Shown: positions 1-8,676, counted from the stretch's first letter. The stretch: 44,529 nt of DNA from Agathobaculum butyriciproducens (GCA_003096535.1 QEKJ01000022.1:1-44529), one strand, 5' to 3'. Numbers and translations are program-made. Notes: generated by a model from the letters alone, not told the origin.

Positions 1-92
1 TACACCTGTTCCCATTCCGAACACAGTAGTTAAGCTCGTTTACGGTGACAATACTTGGCTGGCGACGGCCCGGGAAGATAACTCAACGCCTA
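1..92 (+). rRNA. rrf: 5S ribosomal RNA, 3' part
   Basis: The window opens inside a 5S rRNA. The conserved core CCGAACACAGTAGTTAAGC is at about 17-36 and the clostridial-style 3' half with GGCGACGGCCCGGGAAGATA follows. The 5' end is outside the window. A terminator follows at once, so this is the end of an rRNA operon or a solitary 5S. Confidence 0.93.
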
Positions 93-98
93 CACTTT

Positions 99-130
99 AG
101 CAGCAACGAAAGTTGCTGCTTTTTCTTTTT
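99..130 (+). terminator. 5S / rRNA operon terminator
   Basis: Perfect 9-bp stem AGCAGCAAC / GTTGCTGCT closing a GAAA tetraloop, followed by TTTTCTTTTTT. It starts a few bases after the 5S 3' end. Confidence 0.9.
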
Positions 131-219
131 TATTCTAAAAAAACAACGAGTTTTTGCTTGTGGGGAAGAAAAAGCGAAAGCGTCGATTGGAGTACGAGAG
201 AAGCCTTCTGATATAATGA

Positions 220-258
220 GAAAGCGACGCCAGCCGTTTGCGGTTGGCGTCGCTTTTA
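220..258 (+). terminator. Strong hairpin with T-tract, probable terminator
   Basis: AAGCGACGCCAGCCG pairs with CGGTTGGCGTCGCTT around a TTTG loop (one G-T pair). TTTT follows on the plus strand and AAA precedes it, so it could act both ways. It lies between the 5S terminator and the leftward permease gene. I see no coding region in 131-390. Confidence 0.6.
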
Positions 259-389
259 TGCGCCTTTAGGCGCTGCTATACCTTAGTTGGGTTGTTATGC
301 ATATCTGAGGAGGGGCTAAGTAAATAAGAAAGCTATGGGCGCGGTACGCTGCGCTGAACGCGTCTATCGCCGTTCTGAGAAGGAGCCGC

Positions 390-455
390 TTCCGGACGAC
401 TTTGGAACGCGTGGGGCGTTCCTGCTTGCCGGCGGGACTGTTGTCCCGCCGGCAG
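390..455 (+). repeat. Dispersed structured repeat R1, copy 1 (right part only)
   Basis: CCGGACGACTTTGGAACG is followed by two hairpins: GGAACGC / GCGTTCC (404-410 / 416-422) and TGCCGGCGGGAC / GTCCCGCCGGCA with a TGTT loop (427-454). The same order recurs at 9421-9485 with compensatory changes in both stems. Here it sits just downstream of the leftward permease gene, so the second hairpin may also end that transcript, although no T-tract follows on the minus strand. Confidence 0.7.
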
Positions 456-472
456 TCGCAAACAGGAGGGAT

Positions 473-1249
473 TTATGCCAGTCTGGAGAATACCATAACA
501 GCAATTCCCAGTACGACGAGAATAACACCGGTCGCACGGTTAAGCGTTTTCGGTGCCGCCTTATTGGCAAAAACCGCTGCGATACGAGCCCAGACAAGCG
601 TGAAAATCACGCAAAGCACCCACACAAGCGGATCCGGCATGCCGCCGATGGCGAAGTGCGAGACTGCACCGGTCAGCGCGGTGAACGTCATGATAAATAC
701 GCTGGTGCCGACTGCGGTTTTCAGTTCGTAGCCGAGCACGGAGGTCAAAATCAACAGCATCATCATGCCGCCGCCGGCACCGACAAAACCGCAGATAAAC
801 CCGATCAGCACACCGCAGACGATGGACTGCACAGCACGCCTGTGCGCAGATACGCCCATCATTGCCTCTTTGGTGGTCATAACCGGACGGACGATGAATT
901 TTACGCCGAGCAGGAAGGTCATAAACACGGAAAAGCTGCCCATTGTCCGAGAGGGCAGCAGGCTGGCGATGTAACTGCCGACCACGGTGAACGTAAGCAC
1001 GCTGACCATCATCAGCAGGCCGTTTTTCACATCGAGATTTTTGTTTTTACCGTAGGTGTAGGCGGACACAGCGCTCGCCAGTACGTCGGACGACAGGGCA
1101 ATGCCGACCGCCATGTACGGGTCCATGTGCAGGAAGGTGATGAGCATGGGGCTGATGACGGCGGCAGCACTCATGCCCGCAAAGCCGGTGCCGAGTCCGG
1201 CACCCATGCCTGCGAAAAACGTAACAATAACCGTGAAAAGCAGGGTCAT
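473..1249 (-). CDS. TSUP-family (TauE/SafE-like) membrane permease
   Basis: About 258 aa, nearly all hydrophobic, with two related halves each carrying a glycine-rich loop (GMGAGLGTGFAGM near the N-terminus and GFVGAGGGMMM near the middle). That is the hallmark of the sulfite / organosulfur anion exporter family TSUP, with about eight predicted membrane helices. The start is set at 1249 (MTLLFTV) because AGGAGG lies nine bases before it; an upstream ATG at 1276 would put that site inside the gene. It begins one base after the stop of the MarR-type gene, so the two are cotranscribed and probably translationally coupled. The substrate cannot be read from sequence; a small sulfur- or carbon-containing anion is the family expectation. 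Confidence 0.85.
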   Translation of the reverse strand: MTLLFTVIVTFFAGMGAGLGTGFAGMSAAAVISPMLITFLHMDPYMAVGIALSSDVLASAVSAYTYGKNKNLDVKNGLLMMVSVLTFTVVGSYIASLLPSRTMGSFSVFMTFLLGVKFIVRPVMTTKEAMMGVSAHRRAVQSIVCGVLIGFICGFVGAGGGMMMLLILTSVLGYELKTAVGTSVFIMTFTALTGAVSHFAIGGMPDPLVWVLCVIFTLVWARIAAVFANKAAPKTLNRATGVILVVLGIAVMVFSRLA

Positions 1250-1250
1250 A

Positions 1251-1685
1251 TCAGTGTACCTCCTGCAGAATTTCATCTAAATTGTGATTGATAACTGCGG
1301 CCGCATCGGCAAACGCCTGCCGCTGTCTTTCGCTCATGCCGGAGAGCAGCCGCGCGGCAAACTGTGCCTGCAGCGCGCGTCCCTTGTCGATGATCGGCTG
1401 CGCCTGCTTGGTGCACAGCAGACGGGTCTTGCGGCGGTCACCGGGCACGGGTTCACGGTGCAGATAGCCTTCCTCGACCAGTCGGTTGACGTTGACCGAC
1501 ACAAGATTCGCCTTGATCTTGCGCAGTTCTACAATGTCGCTTGCTGTGTCGCATTCCGGATTGTTAGCGAGGAACAGCAGGATGTCAAACGCAGTCTGCG
1601 GCAGGTTCAGCTCGCGGCACAGCGAGTGACACAGCGCACTGTATGCCAGATCGGTCTTGTGCGCAAATTCCATGTATGGATTCAT
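1251..1685 (-). CDS. MarR-family transcriptional regulator
   Basis: 144 aa winged-helix repressor. The DNA-binding core is at about residues 33-90 (LPQTAFDILLFLANNPECDTASDIVELRKIKANLVSV region), with a wing ending in GDRRKTRLL, the typical MarR wing signature, and C-terminal dimerisation helices. AGAGG precedes the ATG at 1685. It is the first gene of a two-gene operon with the TSUP permease and is driven by a near-consensus promoter with a palindrome at the start site, which suggests repression of itself and the exporter until a ligand binds. The ligand is unknown. Confidence 0.88.
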   Translation of the reverse strand: MNPYMEFAHKTDLAYSALCHSLCRELNLPQTAFDILLFLANNPECDTASDIVELRKIKANLVSVNVNRLVEEGYLHREPVPGDRRKTRLLCTKQAQPIIDKGRALQAQFAARLLSGMSERQRQAFADAAAVINHNLDEILQEVH

Positions 1686-1696
1686 GAAAACACCTC

Positions 1697-1755
1697 TTCA
1701 AAAATAGATAGTCTAAATTTGAAGTAATTATAACATGGGACAGCGAATGTGTCAA
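1697..1755 (-). promoter_or_regulatory. marR-permease promoter and overlapping palindromic operator
   Basis: On the minus strand: -35 TTGACA (1750-1755), 17-bp spacer, -10 TATAAT (1727-1732), an exact consensus match. Directly downstream, covering the expected start site, is a 27-bp palindrome (1697-1723) with arms TTCAAAAATAGA / TCTAAATTTGAA around TAG, matching at 10 of 12 positions. Placement fits autorepression by the MarR protein. Confidence 0.75.
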
Positions 1756-1785
1756 TCACATATCAGCAGAAACAAAAAGAAATAA

Positions 1786-1819
1786 AAAATACCCTTATTC
1801 CGAAGAATAAGGGTATTTC
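1786..1819 (-). terminator. gap terminator
   Basis: Perfect 14-bp stem AAATACCCTTATTC / GAATAAGGGTATTT with a four-base loop. On the minus strand it is followed by ATTTTTTATT, 30 bases past the gap stop. Confidence 0.88.
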
Positions 1820-1849
1820 TATTCACTGTATTACGCCAGTGGGCAACAA

Positions 1850-2893
<1,044 letters not shown>

Positions 2894-2929
2894 CTAAATG
2901 TTTTGATGAAGTTCTCTGTTGATGTTATT

Positions 2930-2959
2930 ATTATACACTAAATGCGCAGTTTGCCGCAA
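2930..2959 (-). promoter_or_regulatory. gap promoter
   Basis: Minus strand TTGCGG (2954-2959), 18-bp spacer, TATAAT (2930-2935), about 50 bases before the gap start codon. Confidence 0.65.
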
Positions 2960-3015
2960 GGTGTAATATTTGTGATTTTCTTGTCATTCTGCCTTGCATT
3001 TTTGTATAATTTTCT

Positions 3016-3045
3016 TTGCAATGACAGTAGCGGCAGTGGTATAAT
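3016..3045 (+). promoter_or_regulatory. Promoter for the kinase-like gene
   Basis: TTGCAA (3016-3021), 18-bp spacer, TATAAT (3040-3045). It leaves an untranslated leader of about 215 bases before the start at 3271, in which I recognise no riboswitch. Confidence 0.55.
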
Positions 3046-3270
3046 AAACACATCGTACAAAATATGGGGATTCGGTTTGTATAATCCCCCGATTTTCGGG
3101 ATGAGAAAAGCACAGCGCGCGCCGTGCTGTTTTTTCACATCCTCGAAGACAGAGATTAGTATGCCAAATACCGCGCAGCATATACCGGACGCAGGAAAAC
3201 ATGATCGAGAATGACAGCAGCTTTCCCACAGTACAAAGGTAAAATTACACGGTGTTTTGGGAGGATAATG

Positions 3271-4350
3271 ATGGAAGACGCATTTTTTTCGCAGCTGGAC
3301 GGCAACGCAGTCCGCGAGCTGCTGCTGCGCACCGAGCTGCGGCATGCGGCGCTGTTCGCAGTGAGCGATACGCTGCGTATCGAGCGGTGCAGCGACGCGG
3401 CACAGCAGCTTTCCGGTCTGCACCCGATGGAGGAGCTGGATCCGTTCCTGAGCGGCAGCACGCGGAATATACTGCTCCGGTGCATAAATACACAGTCTGC
3501 CTGCACCGCAGAGGAGGACATCGACGGAACGGTCTACACGGTCGAGATGATCCCGCACCGCGGCGGTGCACTGCTGGCGTATCTGCGGCGCGACCGTGCC
3601 GCCTATGACGGCAGCCTGCGGGTCATTCAGGACAAAAGCTCGCGTTATCTGGGCGCTTTGATGGCCGAGGCCGAGCAGGTGGAGGATCCTGCATTGGCAG
3701 ACGGGCTGCGGCGGCAGTGTATGCGGCTGTACCGGCTGCTGACGCACTCGGATTTACTGCACGATCCGCTGCTGACCGAGCAGCTTTCTCTGCGGCGCTG
3801 CGACCTGTCAGCGCTCTGCCGCGATGCCGTACAGCAGGCTGAGACGCATGCGCCTGTGGGCAGTGCAAAATTCATCGTACAGGTGCCGGAGCACGCAGAC
3901 GCGCTCATTGACACGAGACTGGTGCGTACGGCAATCTATAACCTGCTGACAAACGCGCTGCGCGTAACACCGGAGGACGGTGAAATCACGGTTTCGCTGA
4001 CCGATACGCGGGATTTTGTGACGATTGCGGTTGCCGATACCGGTCCGGGACTGGATCCGGCGAAGTTCGATGACCTGCTTTCCGGCTGGCGGCGCACCAC
4101 CTCGATGGACGATTACCGGGCGCTCATGCGCGGCGGCACACCGCTTGGTCTTGGCCTGCCGCTCGTGGGTCAAATTGCGCAGGCGCACGGCGGACGGCTG
4201 CTGCTCACACAGAGAGAGGGCGGCGGCAGCGTGCTGCACCTGTGTCTGGCGCATTTGCCGCATACGCTCGAGGATGACCTGTTCCGTGCACCGACTATCA
4301 TCGAGGACGGCTATACCGTCGAAGAAATTGAATTTTCCATCATGGAATGA
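3271..4350 (+). CDS. Histidine-kinase-like ATPase protein without a recognisable H-box
   Basis: 359 aa, no signal peptide or membrane helix, so cytosolic. Residues 1-110 resemble a small sensory (PAS-like) region. The HATPase_c domain is at about 200-330: N-box YNLLTNAL (223-230), G1 box VADTGPGLD (254-262), G2 GTPLGLGLPLV (289-299). The dimerisation region (about 118-170) contains no HE-type phosphoacceptor motif: QDKSSRYLGALMAEAE stands where it would be expected. No response regulator lies nearby. The start is placed at the second of two adjacent ATGs because GGGAGG lies six bases before it. It may be an orphan or degenerate kinase, or an anti-sigma-type ATPase; the target is unknown. Confidence 0.7.
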   Translation: MEDAFFSQLDGNAVRELLLRTELRHAALFAVSDTLRIERCSDAAQQLSGLHPMEELDPFLSGSTRNILLRCINTQSACTAEEDIDGTVYTVEMIPHRGGALLAYLRRDRAAYDGSLRVIQDKSSRYLGALMAEAEQVEDPALADGLRRQCMRLYRLLTHSDLLHDPLLTEQLSLRRCDLSALCRDAVQQAETHAPVGSAKFIVQVPEHADALIDTRLVRTAIYNLLTNALRVTPEDGEITVSLTDTRDFVTIAVADTGPGLDPAKFDDLLSGWRRTTSMDDYRALMRGGTPLGLGLPLVGQIAQAHGGRLLLTQREGGGSVLHLCLAHLPHTLEDDLFRAPTIIEDGYTVEEIEFSIME

Positions 4351-4355
4351 AATAA

Positions 4356-4397
4356 AACAGCCTCAGAGGCGTGCAAAAATCACGCTCTGAGGCTGTT
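4356..4397. terminator. Bidirectional terminator between convergent genes
   Basis: AACAGCCTCAGAG(G)CGTG pairs with CACGCTCTGAGGCTGTT around CAAAAAT. The minus-strand exit has TTTTATTT. It separates the kinase-like gene from the leftward small gene, whose stop lies at 4401. Confidence 0.8.
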
Positions 4398-4400
4398 CTC

Positions 4401-4724
4401 TTATGTGTTGTCGGGAGAGGTGTACGAACCGCGGTAGACCTTAATGGACTCCGGCAGCCAATGCCCGTCCACAGGTTTCTGAATCTCGGTAATGGTGTAT
4501 GCCAAACCGCGGTATTTGGCGTATACGATGGAGGTTTCGCCGTCGTACACGGCGATTTTCGTACCGTCAGGCATGGTTTTCTGCCGGACAGTGAACGATT
4601 CACCATCCAGTGTGCATGTACTGATAAAAAGCAGGCCGCCGGCCGGCATATAGCTGATGTTCAGACTTGCAGCCAGTACGCACAGCAGCGGAACGATCAG
4701 CAGGAATGCAATGCGTTTTTTCAT
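4401..4724 (-). CDS. Small exported or membrane-anchored protein, unknown
   Basis: 107 aa. The N-terminus MKKRIAFLLIVPLLCVLAASL is a charged-then-hydrophobic export signal or membrane anchor; the rest (about 75 aa) is a compact domain rich in beta-type residues. The start at 4724 is chosen over an upstream ATG at 4769 because AGAGGTG lies before it and the upstream codon sits on the -10 box. I do not recognise the family. Single-gene transcript with its own promoter. Confidence 0.7.
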   Translation of the reverse strand: MKKRIAFLLIVPLLCVLAASLNISYMPAGGLLFISTCTLDGESFTVRQKTMPDGTKIAVYDGETSIVYAKYRGLAYTITEIQKPVDGHWLPESIKVYRGSYTSPDNT

Positions 4725-4767
4725 AGAGCCGTCACCTCTTTCGCAGAAGCTGTCTCTCGGTATCTGC

Positions 4768-4796
4768 ACTATAGCAGATAAAACGTATTTTTACAA
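4768..4796 (-). promoter_or_regulatory. Promoter for the small exported protein
   Basis: Minus strand TTGTAA (4791-4796), 17-bp spacer, TATAGT (4768-4773) preceded by TGC (extended -10). Confidence 0.6.
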
Positions 4797-4847
4797 TTCG
4801 CGTTTTGACTGAAAACTGTGACGTGGAATTGACGTCCCAAAGACATA

Positions 4848-4886
4848 GCAAAACCACCTGTTATCACTGATAACAGGTGGTTTTGC
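4848..4886 (-). terminator. Terminator of the SLH gene
   Basis: Perfect 18-bp stem GCAAAACCACCTGTTATC / GATAACAGGTGGTTTTGC with a three-base loop, four bases beyond the stop at 4890. Confidence 0.8.
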
Positions 4887-4889
4887 ACA

Positions 4890-5681
4890 TTATTTGATCT
4901 GCTGAGACAGGTTGTACAGCACCTGTGCCAGCTCAACCGACTTGATCTGTCCCTTGGGATTGAATGCGCCGTGATTGTCGCCGTTCATCAGCTTGCTGGT
5001 CTGACAGAACGCAACGGCATCCTTCGCCCACGGAGCGATCAAAGAAGCATCGGTAAACGCGGTATTCGCACTCGTATCAGTCGAAACCGTAATCTTTCCG
5101 GCTTTTTCGAGCAGCGTGATGTAGCGCTGCAGCACTGCCGCGAACTCCTGACGGGAGATGGAGTCATAGGGACGCAGGTAGTGCTGGCTGTCACCGGTCA
5201 TAATGCCGGATTCAAAGCAGAATGTCATGCCGGGACGATCAGATTCATAAATCTGGTTGTAGTCAGGTGCTTCCTTGATGGCCATGCCTGCATAGGATGC
5301 AGTCAGTTCAGGGTCAATGAGCTTTGCGCTGTTATAAATCGCGTTGGCAACCGCATAACGGTTCTCCGCCGGATTGAACCACGGGAAATATTCTTTACCG
5401 TCGATATGACCCGCCGGCAGCATGATGTTGTTCTCAATCACATAGCGGACTGCGGGCGTGAACCACGAGTTCTCCGGCAGCTCGTATTTCTGCTCGAACT
5501 CGGCATCGGTCAGGTCCTTGTCGTTCCTGGTGTAAAGGTTGTTTTCCTGCTCATCGGCGGTCTGTGTGGCGGATACGGTGGTATCAACGTTATCCGGAAG
5601 GTCGGCAGCGAGCGCGGTGGTGCTTATGGAGAGTGCCGTTGCACCGGTGAGGAAAAATGCCATTACCTGTTGAAATTTCAT
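4890..5681 (-). CDS. Secreted S-layer-homology (SLH) domain protein
   Basis: 263 aa. A Sec signal peptide (MKFQQVMAFFLTGATALSIS then an ALA|AD cleavage site near residue 26) is followed by two or three SLH-like modules, for example WFTPAVRYVIENNIM with NRYAVANAIYN, and APWAKDAVAFCQTSKLMNGDNHGAFNPKGQI with VELAQVLYNL. SLH modules bind pyruvylated secondary cell-wall polymer. There is no extra catalytic domain, so it may be a surface-layer component or a cell-wall-bound protein of unknown role. The start at 5681 follows AGGAGG by seven bases; longer in-frame starts lack a ribosome site. Confidence 0.82.
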   Translation of the reverse strand: MKFQQVMAFFLTGATALSISTTALAADLPDNVDTTVSATQTADEQENNLYTRNDKDLTDAEFEQKYELPENSWFTPAVRYVIENNIMLPAGHIDGKEYFPWFNPAENRYAVANAIYNSAKLIDPELTASYAGMAIKEAPDYNQIYESDRPGMTFCFESGIMTGDSQHYLRPYDSISRQEFAAVLQRYITLLEKAGKITVSTDTSANTAFTDASLIAPWAKDAVAFCQTSKLMNGDNHGAFNPKGQIKSVELAQVLYNLSQQIK

Positions 5682-5752
5682 AGAGTGTACCTCCTTGTCT
5701 GCGGCAGAGCCGCAAGCCGATAGATGTATGACGTATATCATACTCTGTGACT

Positions 5753-5780
5753 ATTATAGCATGGTCTGGCGGCAATACAA
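5753..5780 (-). promoter_or_regulatory. SLH gene promoter
   Basis: Minus strand TTGTAT (5775-5780), 16-bp spacer, TATAAT (5753-5758). Confidence 0.6.
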
Positions 5781-5811
5781 GCGGTGTAACACAGATGTAA
5801 CGCAAACGACA

Positions 5812-6012
5812 CAAAGTCGTCCGAAAGTTCCGCCCGTTGGTTGAAACTTTCTCCCTCTCAAAGTCAAAAAGTCAGCGCTATCCTTGCGCGGCTTCTTGGC
5901 CGCGCTGCGCGGTACACGCCCCGACTTTTGCTCTCATTAAATATTTTTAAGGATAGAGGCCTACGGGCTGGCATTTGCAATGCAAATGCTATTTAACATG
6001 CGCTATCGCGCG
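5812..6012 (-). repeat. Dispersed structured repeat R1, copy 2
   Basis: Read on the minus strand, this gene-free stretch starts with CGCGCGATAGCGCATG and AAATAGCATTTGC..TGCAAATGC (6012-5971) and ends with GAGGGAGAAAGTTTC plus GGAACTTTCGGACGACTTTG (5857-5812). Both ends recur, in the same order, at 9311-9435. The middle differs and holds a hairpin GCGCGGC..GCCGCGC near 5887-5905. Confidence 0.65.
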
Positions 6013-6039
6013 AAAATGTGTTAGCAACTGCCGTTATCG

Positions 6040-6068
6040 AAAAAAGAGCGGACCAATCGGTCCGCTCT
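6040..6068 (-). terminator. Alcohol dehydrogenase terminator
   Basis: AGAGCGGACC / GGTCCGCTCT stem with an AATC loop; the minus strand continues into TTTTTTC. It lies 12 bases after the gene's stop. Confidence 0.88.
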
Positions 6069-6080
6069 CAGCGTATTCGC

Positions 6081-7223
6081 TTAAATGCTTTCGGTGATGA
6101 TGTCCATAATTTCCTCGCGGGACAGCGTGCGCGGATCGACACGGAACAGGGCACCCATGGTGCTTGCTGCGTTGTCAGCAAGTTCGCCTGCGTCTTCCGG
6201 CTTTACGCCGTAGTCGGACAGGCGCAGCTTGTCCACGCCGCACGCCTGCTGCAGCTCAGCCAGCGCAGCGAGAAAATCGCCGTCCGCACGTCCAAGTGCG
6301 TGTGCAATGGCCTGCAGGCGGTCAGCCGAGGTGTCCTTGAAGCGGCTCCAGTATGCCTTGGACAGCATGATCAGACCCGCGCCGTGTGGCAGATCGGGAT
6401 GGAATGCGCTCAGCGCATGCTCGATGGCGTGCTCGCCGCTGCAGCTCGACAGCGTTTCGACAAAACCTGCCAGTGTGTTCGCCAGTGCCACATCCGCGCG
6501 CGCATCGGCGTTGCTGCCATCCTTAACAGCCGCTGCCAGCGATTTGCCAATCAGCGTAATTGCCTGCAGCGCGAACATGTCACTCATGGGGCTTGCAGTC
6601 TTAGCCAGATAGCCTTCGGCCGCATGGAAGAATGCGTCAAAGCCCTGGTATGCCGTCAGATGCGGCGGAACGGTCATCATAAAGTCCGGATCGACGATCG
6701 AAATGGTCGGGAAGCACTTCTCACCGCCGCCGCCGATCTTTTCCTCACCGTTGGTGATAACTGTGAACGGGTCAGCCTCTGTGCCCGTGCCTGCGGTCGT
6801 CGGAATGGCAACAATCGGCAGCCCGGCATTGACCATGCGCTTGCCGCCGCCCGTGCCGCCGTGGATGTAGTCCCACCAGTCGCCGTCGTTGGTCGCCATA
6901 ATGGCAACCGCCTTGGCTGTGTCGATGGACGAGCCGCCGCCGAGACCGACAACAAATGCAATGTTCTGCTCACGGCAGAGCGCAGCGCACTCGCGCACGC
7001 CCTCAATCGTCGGGTTCGGCTGTACCTTGTTGTATACCACGGTCGGATGACCGGCTTCCGCCAGCGTATCCGCCACCTGGGCTACATAGCCCAGTTTGGT
7101 GGTGGAGGTGCCGCCGGTGATGATCAGACCCGTGCCCTGCGGCAGACGTACCTTGGCCAGACGCTTGACCGATCCGGCACCGAAAAATAAGCGTGTCGGC
7201 ATGTAAAAGCTAAAGTTTTCCAC
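6081..7223 (-). CDS. Iron-containing alcohol dehydrogenase (group III)
   Basis: 380 aa, family length. NAD(P)H-dependent alcohol / aldehyde oxidoreductase, cytosolic. The N-terminal nucleotide-binding domain carries GLGGGSSIDTAKA and the adjacent AIPTTAGTGTEADPF. The C-terminal helical metal domain supplies the expected Fe ligands in TEADPF, DAFFHAAEG, SGEHAIEHAL and LPHGAG. The start is set to a GTG at 7223 (MENFSFYMPTRLFFG) because AGAGG lies eight bases before it; a TTG at 7241 in the same frame lacks a site. Which alcohol is used (ethanol, butanol, propanediol) cannot be read from sequence. Confidence 0.9.
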   Translation of the reverse strand: MENFSFYMPTRLFFGAGSVKRLAKVRLPQGTGLIITGGTSTTKLGYVAQVADTLAEAGHPTVVYNKVQPNPTIEGVRECAALCREQNIAFVVGLGGGSSIDTAKAVAIMATNDGDWWDYIHGGTGGGKRMVNAGLPIVAIPTTAGTGTEADPFTVITNGEEKIGGGGEKCFPTISIVDPDFMMTVPPHLTAYQGFDAFFHAAEGYLAKTASPMSDMFALQAITLIGKSLAAAVKDGSNADARADVALANTLAGFVETLSSCSGEHAIEHALSAFHPDLPHGAGLIMLSKAYWSRFKDTSADRLQAIAHALGRADGDFLAALAELQQACGVDKLRLSDYGVKPEDAGELADNAASTMGALFRVDPRTLSREEIMDIITESI

Positions 7224-7429
7224 TATATAGACCTCTTTCAATTAATAATTAGGAATTAGTAGTTAGTAAATTTGTTAGAGTGAAGAGTAAAGAAAATGTA
7301 AGGATTTACCTTATTCTCCGCAAGCTTTCAGCAATCTGCTGAGATAGATTGTTTGTGCCACCCATTTCATGATGCTGTGGGCGCACACTGTGCGCCCCTA
7401 CGGGTACACGGGTGCAAATGAATTTACAA

Positions 7430-7499
7430 ACGGTGCGCCGAGGTCGTACCCCAGGGCACCTTCTCTTGCCCTAACAGGCAATTCACCTTGTCGCACCGT
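7430..7499 (+). repeat. Structured repeat module R2, copy 1
   Basis: ACGGTGCG (7430-7437) pairs with CGCACCGT (7492-7499), closing a module that contains TCTCTTGCCCT..CAGGCAATTCACCTTGT with an inner TTGCC / GGCAA hairpin. The same core occurs at 20634-20662 inside another stem-closed module. The rest of 7242-7733 holds an AT-rich stretch after the dehydrogenase start and no gene I can support. Confidence 0.6.
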
Positions 7500-7733
7500 A
7501 CGGTAAAGATTACTGATAATTGTAACTCGGAGGTGTCATCCGTTATATCCGGACCAGCGAGTTGCGCGCCATACCCGTGCCGCACCCGCGCGGCGTCAGC
7601 ACAGGGTACGCTCGCTTCGCAAGCCCCAACACTTTTATTATACCAAATTCCACACTTGGAGAAAAGAGCCAAATCACCGAAATGAACGGCTTTTTGTTGT
7701 GCAATATGCAGCCTGAAAAGTCGTAAAAAACGC

Positions 7734-7762
7734 TTGACGTTGTGCAATATTGATGATATTAT
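7734..7762 (+). promoter_or_regulatory. Promoter of the large structured RNA candidate
   Basis: TTGACG (7734-7739), 17-bp spacer, TATTAT (7757-7762). No start codon with a ribosome site follows; the transcript would run to the terminator at 8551-8590. Confidence 0.6.
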
Positions 7763-7768
7763 AATGAC

Positions 7769-8590
7769 ACAGAAAAGATAAAGGCAAACACCAAAGGCAA
7801 AGTAAAACAGGGGTTTTACTCCAAAAGGCGCAAACCTTCATCTAATCTGAAGGATGTCAATCCGGTTTGATACCCACGAAAGAGGTGAGTCCAATGGTAT
7901 CAGAAGAGGCATCTTACCAGTTCGCGGGACTCGCCGCGGCGCTGTGACCGAAACGATCAAGGTGATAGCTGAAAAAATGAGCGAGTTCCAATTCCACAAT
8001 TTGAACCGCCTGAAAAGCGCGATCGGCTTCTAAGCAAAGGTAACAACAACGGTAACTTTGGGGAAGCTATCCTCGTGAATTTAACTATCCGTACATGGCA
8101 TACTAAGACAGTCAAGCGGATCGAGGCAGCAGGAAAGTAAGGTTCATACATGACAGAACCCTGATATTTGATGCGCCGGCGAACAAAACGAAGTATCTTA
8201 CGATACCTGCCGGATGCTGCACCAGCCGATGGGCATACTGATGAGTATCTGCAGCATAGACATACCGCATCGGAACGAGATGATATCAAAGTCCGAGTAA
8301 CATCCGGTTCGACAAGGCAGGCTGTATCACATCTTCCGCCGAGCAGTGACGCATCACCCACTGGAAATAGAGTTCCCGAATGTAGGAAAGGCAACCAAAC
8401 GGATTATGTAGTTTGTGCAGTAAACGAACCTTAGCCGGGCGGTTCCGCGAACGTAAGATCGAAAGATGCCGAAAAAACAACCGAATACCAATCCAAATGC
8501 GATGGGAAATATCCTGTCGGGAAAAGAGGATCTATGGAGATTTGGAAGTAAAAGCCCTCGTTCATGTGTCTGTGAATGAGGGCTTTATTT
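7769..8590 (+). ncRNA. Large (~820 nt) structured noncoding RNA candidate
   Basis: No credible ORF on either strand, but a promoter at the 5' end, an intrinsic terminator at the 3' end and a dense series of local helices. Perfect ones include AGTAAAAC/GTTTTACT (7801-7820), CCTTCA/TGAAGG (7835-7853), TGGTA/TACCA (7895-7919), GTTC-AATT/AATT-GAAC (7985-8006), CCGGC..GTATC[TTAC]GATAC..GCCGG (8176-8213) and ATGCTGCA..ATACT[GATG]AGTAT..TGCAGCAT (8214-8257). Longer-range pairs: GGTGAGTCC with GGACTCGCC (7884/7927), GATAGCT with AGCTATC (7964/8065), CCTCG with CGAGG (8071/8122). Size and ornateness recall the ROOL or GOLLD classes, but I cannot confirm a family. It is not tmRNA, RNase P, SRP or 6S by their signature sequences. 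Confidence 0.6.
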
Positions 8591-8595
8591 TGTCC
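8551..8595 (+). terminator. Terminator of the large RNA candidate
   Basis: AAAGCCCTCGTTCA pairs with TGAATGAGGGCTTT (one mismatch) around an 8-base loop, followed by ATTTTGTCC. Confidence 0.85.
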
Positions 8596-8676
8596 TTTTT
8601 GTCAATGGCAAAATAGATAAAATAAACGCTGAAAATCTGTATAACTGCACGAAAACACGGTTTTGGGTAAAGTTGC

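Noticed and set aside
335-1291. 318-codon plus-strand frame with an upstream GAGGAGG
   Set aside because: Antisense to the TSUP permease; His/Gly/Asp-rich product unlike a real protein; the GAGGAGG is 15 or more bases from the ATG.
8150-8165. GACAGAACC, resembling an RNase P RNA conserved region
   Set aside because: The partner GGAAAGTCC region and the P4 helix are missing in the candidate RNA.
8303-8320. GGTTCGA, resembling a tRNA or tmRNA T-loop, within the large RNA candidate
   Set aside because: The flanking bases do not form the 5-bp T stem and no acceptor, D or anticodon arms or CCA end occur nearby.
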